Below are positions 19,131 through 21,867 of a stretch of DNA of 21,867 nucleotides, piece by piece. Numbering within the stretch: position 1 is the first letter of the stretch; each line of letters starts with the position of its first letter. The notes beneath the pieces are model-generated. The model was not told the origin of the DNA, searched no databases, and saw only the letters and a list, made by a program, of their open reading frames with translations. The translations under genes were made by a program, and so were the position numbers. Source of the stretch: a virus; IMG/VR virus record IMGVR_UViG_3300048597_000240, positions 1 to 21,867 of that record, one strand, 5' to 3'.

Positions 19131-19680
19131 TGCGGCCCCCGTGTTGATCCGTGCGAGCGCCGCCCCCGTCGAGATTCGGGCCGAGCGGCGGTTGTGCTTT
19201 TACGCGGCCGTCTTCGATGTCGAAACCACGATCACCGAACAGGGCAACACGTTCCGCGAAGTGATCCGCCCCGGGGCCTTCAGCGAGACGTTGACCCGCT
19301 CGGCGGCGGTGTATGCCTGCGTCGAGCACCGCCGAGAAGAGAGCTTCGCCACGGTCGCCGACGGCTTGCTCTTGCAGCAAGATGCCCGCGGGCTTTTCGC
19401 AAGCTGCTACCTTCCAGACTCCGCAATCGGTAACCGCGTGCTCGACGACGTGCAGGCCGGGCGGCTCACCGGTTGTTCGTTCGCATTCCGGACGCTCCGG
19501 GATCGGTGGCATAACCGGGCCGATATCCGTAGCCCCTTCCAAATCTGCGAACTCCTGGCCGTCGAACTGGTAGACGTCGCTGTCACCGCTCGCCCGGCCT
19601 ACCCGGCGACGGTGGTTTCGGTTCGATCCGATCCGAAACACCGCGAGCGACGGTTGCGGTTGGCGCGCGTCCGTGCCTAA
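19108..19680 (+). CDS. Prohead protease (HK97 family)
   Basis: 190 residues from ATG 19108, overlapping the portal gene by 23 bases; GTG 19141 is an alternative that would remove 11 residues. It matches the HK97 prohead protease: FYAAVFDVET, REVIRPGAFSETL, then His74 in CVEHRREESFA and Ser124 in TGCSFAF as the catalytic pair, with ARGLFASCYLPDSAIGN between them and VAVTARPAYPATVVSV near the end. It cleaves scaffold or N-terminal segments of capsid protein during maturation and is then lost. It stands in the standard portal, protease, capsid order. Confidence 0.92.
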   Translation: MVRIYLRSAAPVLIRASAAPVEIRAERRLCFYAAVFDVETTITEQGNTFREVIRPGAFSETLTRSAAVYACVEHRREESFATVADGLLLQQDARGLFASCYLPDSAIGNRVLDDVQAGRLTGCSFAFRTLRDRWHNRADIRSPFQICELLAVELVDVAVTARPAYPATVVSVRSDPKHRERRLRLARVRA

Positions 19681-19726
19681 TCTCTGGGACTGGCACTTCC
19701 GCCGGTTCTCTCACCCGAGGTTCTGA

Positions 19727-21211
19727 ATGTCCGAAATTGTCCTGGACCCGCCCGGCTATGTGGCCGGGCATGCCCCCGTTCGCTTCCGCAACACGCCGCC
19801 CGCCCCCGCTCCGGCCCCAACTCCGCCCGCCCCGGCTCCAACTCCGGCCCCCGCTCCGCCCCAACAACGCAACACCGGGCCGCGCACGTCCGCACAGATC
19901 CAGGCGGACCGCGCGGCGATGATTGCCGAGGCCGAGGGCCTCCAGACCCGAGCCGCAACCGCTCCGCTCTCGGCCGAGGAAGACGCCCGGTTCGATTACT
20001 GCCTGACTGAAGCCGAGCGGCTGGCCGGGGAGCTGGCCACGGCCCAGCGTGCCGAGCGGCTCACGGCCCAACGTGCAGCGCTCCAACAACCTGCCCGACC
20101 GGCCCCGGCTCCTGGGGCCGGTGTGGTCACCCCGCAAACTCGAAACGCGGGCGGCACCGCTGAAGGCCTCCGGCTCTGGCTCCGCTCGTTCACTGACGAA
20201 GCCGACTTCTCGACCGACGCCCGCTTCCGTGCTCAGCAATCCGGGTTCCCAATCGGGAGCACCTCGGCCCGAATGCAATGCGACTTCGGCGGTTCCTTGA
20301 ACAAAGCCAAACGGCGGGCAATCTCGAAGGGCGGAACCAACACCGGCGCTGAATTGATCCCGAAGACCTACGCCGATCGCGTCACCGAATACATCACGTT
20401 TTTTTCGAGTCTGATCGGCTACGTCGATTCCGAAGTGACCGCCGACGGGAATGATCGCACCTACTTCCGGATTGACGATACGGCGTTGATCTCCAGTTAC
20501 ATCACGGCTTCTTCCGGAACCGAACTCGAACCGACGATCCCAGATGTGGACATTGCCACAGGGGCCGTGGTCATCAAAGCCTTTGAAATCACCTCGGGCT
20601 ACCACAAGCTCACCCGCCAGGCCCTCCGCGATTCGGCGGTAACCCTGGAAGACAAGGTGGCGAAAGCGGTCGCCAACGCTCACGCTCGCCGCATCGAGCG
20701 GGACATGATTCTTGGGGGCGGCACAACAGCGGCTCGCGGGATCTTGACCGCCGCCACGGCCTACGGCGCGACCACGTACGACGACTTCACGGCCGACCTG
20801 ATTGAGGACGTCTACTTCAGCGTGCCCGAGCAATACCGCAACGGTTGTATCTGGCTGACGTCCTCTTCCGGCATGGCTCGACTCCGCAGAAAGCTGAAGG
20901 ACTCGACGGGCCGAAGCTTGTTCAGCCAGGCCATCGAAGACGGTGCCGAGGTGCTCTACCTGCACGGCCGGCCGGTGGTAACCTCCAGTTACATGCCCGG
21001 CTTCGCCGCCAACCAAAAGCCGCTCGTCTTCTTCCATCCGATGATGTACATGTTGAGGCTCGTCGAAGGCCAAATGCTCGACGTCCTCAAGGAAAAGTTT
21101 CACCCGCACATCGGTTATGCAAGTGGCATGGCCTTTGGTGGTGACTACCTCGGGCCAGCGAATACGAACATCTGCATCACGCTCGACGCCAACCCGGGCA
21201 ACGGCTCGTAA
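19727..21211 (+). CDS. Major capsid protein (HK97 fold) with long N-terminal domain
   Basis: 494 residues, ATG at 19727 with CGAGG (19716-19720) in the same CCCGAGGTT context as the tail tube gene. An N-terminal Pro/Ala-rich segment (24-45), a helical scaffold-like delta region (54-120: IQADRAAMIAEAEGLQTRAA, LTEAERLAGELATAQRAERL), a second Pro/Ala linker (121-135), then the HK97 fold from about 144: ELIPKTYADRVTEYITFFSS, FEITSGYHKLTRQALRDS, GTTAARGILTAAT, YRNGCIWLTSSSGMARLRRK. The delta domain is normally removed by the prohead protease. The Pro/Ala extension in front of it is unusual. Confidence 0.95.
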   Translation: MSEIVLDPPGYVAGHAPVRFRNTPPAPAPAPTPPAPAPTPAPAPPQQRNTGPRTSAQIQADRAAMIAEAEGLQTRAATAPLSAEEDARFDYCLTEAERLAGELATAQRAERLTAQRAALQQPARPAPAPGAGVVTPQTRNAGGTAEGLRLWLRSFTDEADFSTDARFRAQQSGFPIGSTSARMQCDFGGSLNKAKRRAISKGGTNTGAELIPKTYADRVTEYITFFSSLIGYVDSEVTADGNDRTYFRIDDTALISSYITASSGTELEPTIPDVDIATGAVVIKAFEITSGYHKLTRQALRDSAVTLEDKVAKAVANAHARRIERDMILGGGTTAARGILTAATAYGATTYDDFTADLIEDVYFSVPEQYRNGCIWLTSSSGMARLRRKLKDSTGRSLFSQAIEDGAEVLYLHGRPVVTSSYMPGFAANQKPLVFFHPMMYMLRLVEGQMLDVLKEKFHPHIGYASGMAFGGDYLGPANTNICITLDANPGNGS

Positions 21212-21227
21212 CCGGTCTTAACCGGTT
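21210..21227 (+). terminator. Hairpin at capsid gene stop
   Basis: AACCGGT (21210-21216), loop CTTA, ACCGGTT (21221-21227), a perfect 7-bp stem overlapping the TAA stop. No T run follows, so it may protect the capsid message 3' end or act with the second hairpin. Confidence 0.4.
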
Positions 21228-21250
21228 GCTCGACTCGCAACGCTCCACGT

Positions 21251-21271
21251 CGCCCGGCCAGGTGCCGGGCG
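21251..21271 (+). terminator. Hairpin terminator between capsid and connector genes
   Basis: CGCCCGG (21251-21257) / CCGGGCG (21265-21271), loop CCAGGTG, followed by GAATCGTTTCG and then the TAGATT element at 21283. It is the same hairpin-then-promoter arrangement as at 15072-15109 and, on the other strand, 7836-7824. Confidence 0.5.
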
Positions 21272-21282
21272 GAATCGTTTCG

Positions 21283-21293
21283 TAGATTCGGGC
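21283..21293 (+). promoter_or_regulatory. TAGATTCGGGC leaderless promoter, connector gene
   Basis: TAGATT at 21283-21288, CGGGC, ATG at 21294. It lies in non-coding DNA after two hairpins; no ribosome site precedes the ATG. Confidence 0.65.
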
Positions 21294-21867
21294 ATGCGAA
21301 ACCCCTGCCAGATCGTGACGCCCCCAGCATCCGAACCCGTCACCCGGGCGGAACTGGTCGCCCAACTCCGGCTCAACGACGCCTCGGGCCTCGACGCCGA
21401 GTTGGATCGTGCCATTACCTCGGCCCGCGAACTCTTTGAAGCTCAGACCGGCCGGGCCGTGCTCCCGACCACGATCCGGCAATTCGCGGACGCGTGGGGC
21501 GATGGGATCCCGCTCCAGGTGGGGCCGGTGACCTCGGTTTCGAGCGTGCAATACTACGACACGGAAGACGCACTCCAGACGCTGGCCGGAACTCAACTCG
21601 ACTCGGCCACGGTGCCCGCCCTGGTCTACCTCGCGAGCGGGGCCTACCCGGCTCTCTCGACGAAAGTTCGCCGCCCGGTGAGGATCCAATTCATCGCCGG
21701 TTGGGCCAACGCCGCCGCCGTGCCTGCAATGGTTCGGCTGGCCATTCTGATGATGGCGAGCAACTTCTACGAACACCGGTTGGCCTTCGGCGAAGACGTG
21801 CTCACCCCGACGCCCGAGGGTTGGGAACGAGTGGTCGCCCTGCACAAAACTGGGCTGGAGTGGGCCG
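21294..21867 (+). CDS. Head-tail connector (gp6-like), 5' part
   Basis: 191 codons shown, of which 42 repeat the left end of the window; joined over the circle the protein has 192 residues. It matches the HK97 gp6 / phage connector family: VTRAELVAQLRLNDASGLDAEL (typical lt-x-e-x-k-x-hLRid), helix ITSARELFEAQTGRAV, the strand region TTIRQFADAWGDGIPLQVGPVTSVSSVQYYD, a beta hairpin, then VRRPVRIQFIAGWANAAAVP and a closing helix AMVRLAILMMASNFYEHR. It forms a ring beneath the portal. The start ATG 21294 is set by the TAGATTCGGGC element. Its stop is at window positions 130-132. Confidence 0.9.
   Translation, partial: MRNPCQIVTPPASEPVTRAELVAQLRLNDASGLDAELDRAITSARELFEAQTGRAVLPTTIRQFADAWGDGIPLQVGPVTSVSSVQYYDTEDALQTLAGTQLDSATVPALVYLASGAYPALSTKVRRPVRIQFIAGWANAAAVPAMVRLAILMMASNFYEHRLAFGEDVLTPTPEGWERVVALHKTGLEWA
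21741..21867. repeat. Terminal direct repeat, right copy
   Basis: Identical to 1-127; marks the overlap that closes the circle. See the left copy for interpretation. Confidence 0.93.

Noticed and set aside
19583-21109. 508-residue minus-strand ORF opposite the capsid gene
   Set aside because: Antisense shadow of a certain capsid gene; Arg/Gly-rich without motifs.
1-21867. True packaged direct terminal repeats of 127 bp
   Set aside because: The repeat falls mid-gene, reads through in frame, and has the length of a common assembly k-mer; a circular contig explains it better.

Overview
The window is the complete genome of a small temperate tailed phage, printed as a linearised circle. Bases 1-127 are identical to 21741-21867, and the gene running off the right end (21294) continues in frame into bases 1-132. 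The unique circle is therefore 21,740 bp. The parts list is that of an HK97-type siphophage: terminase, HNH nuclease, portal, prohead protease, major capsid protein, connectors, tail tube, frameshifted tail chaperone, tape measure and a tyrosine integrase. The DNA is GC-rich with GTG, TTG and ATG starts. The protein style (secreted trypsin-like protease with Ig-like and Pro-rich segments, small Cys-rich proteins) recalls planctomycetes such as Gemmata, but the host is only an inference.

Layout. (1) Plus strand, 12471 round through the origin to 7639: integrase, spike-base and lectin-like spike genes, a tail terminator gene, small terminase, HNH, large terminase, portal, protease, capsid, three connector genes, tail tube, chaperone G/GT, tape measure, tail-tip genes, a small Cys-rich protein, a gp55-like sigma factor, and a membrane-anchored trypsin-like protease in the lysis position. 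(2) Minus strand, 12218 back to 7554: an early block with two paralogous Zn-finger proteins resembling T4 gp32-type ssDNA-binding proteins, six small genes chained by 4-base start/stop overlaps, and one last gene with its own promoter. (3) Two control regions. 11257-11651 holds a dense array of TGGGGAAA-type palindromes and a 13-bp dyad (candidate origin/operator). 12219-12530 holds the 3' part of a tRNA-Pro(GGG) gene (candidate attP core), hairpins and the integrase promoter.

The most striking regulatory signal is TAGATTCSGG (S is C or G), seen seven times on the plus strand. In five cases it ends exactly at a start codon, with TAGATT 11-12 bases before the start and no Shine-Dalgarno. This is the geometry of an extended-free -10 element driving leaderless mRNA. 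In four cases its TAG is the stop codon of the preceding gene. A gp55-like sigma gene carries one copy, so a phage-specific late regulon is a testable model.

How the genes fit together. Integration at a host tRNA-Pro gene would put the integrase unit at one end of the prophage and the leftward early block at the other. Early leftward genes probably act in replication and host takeover, using host polymerase since none is encoded. Late rightward genes make and package the virion, and the protease gene closes the late unit. No classical repressor, DNA polymerase, helicase, primase, muramidase or amidase was recognised.
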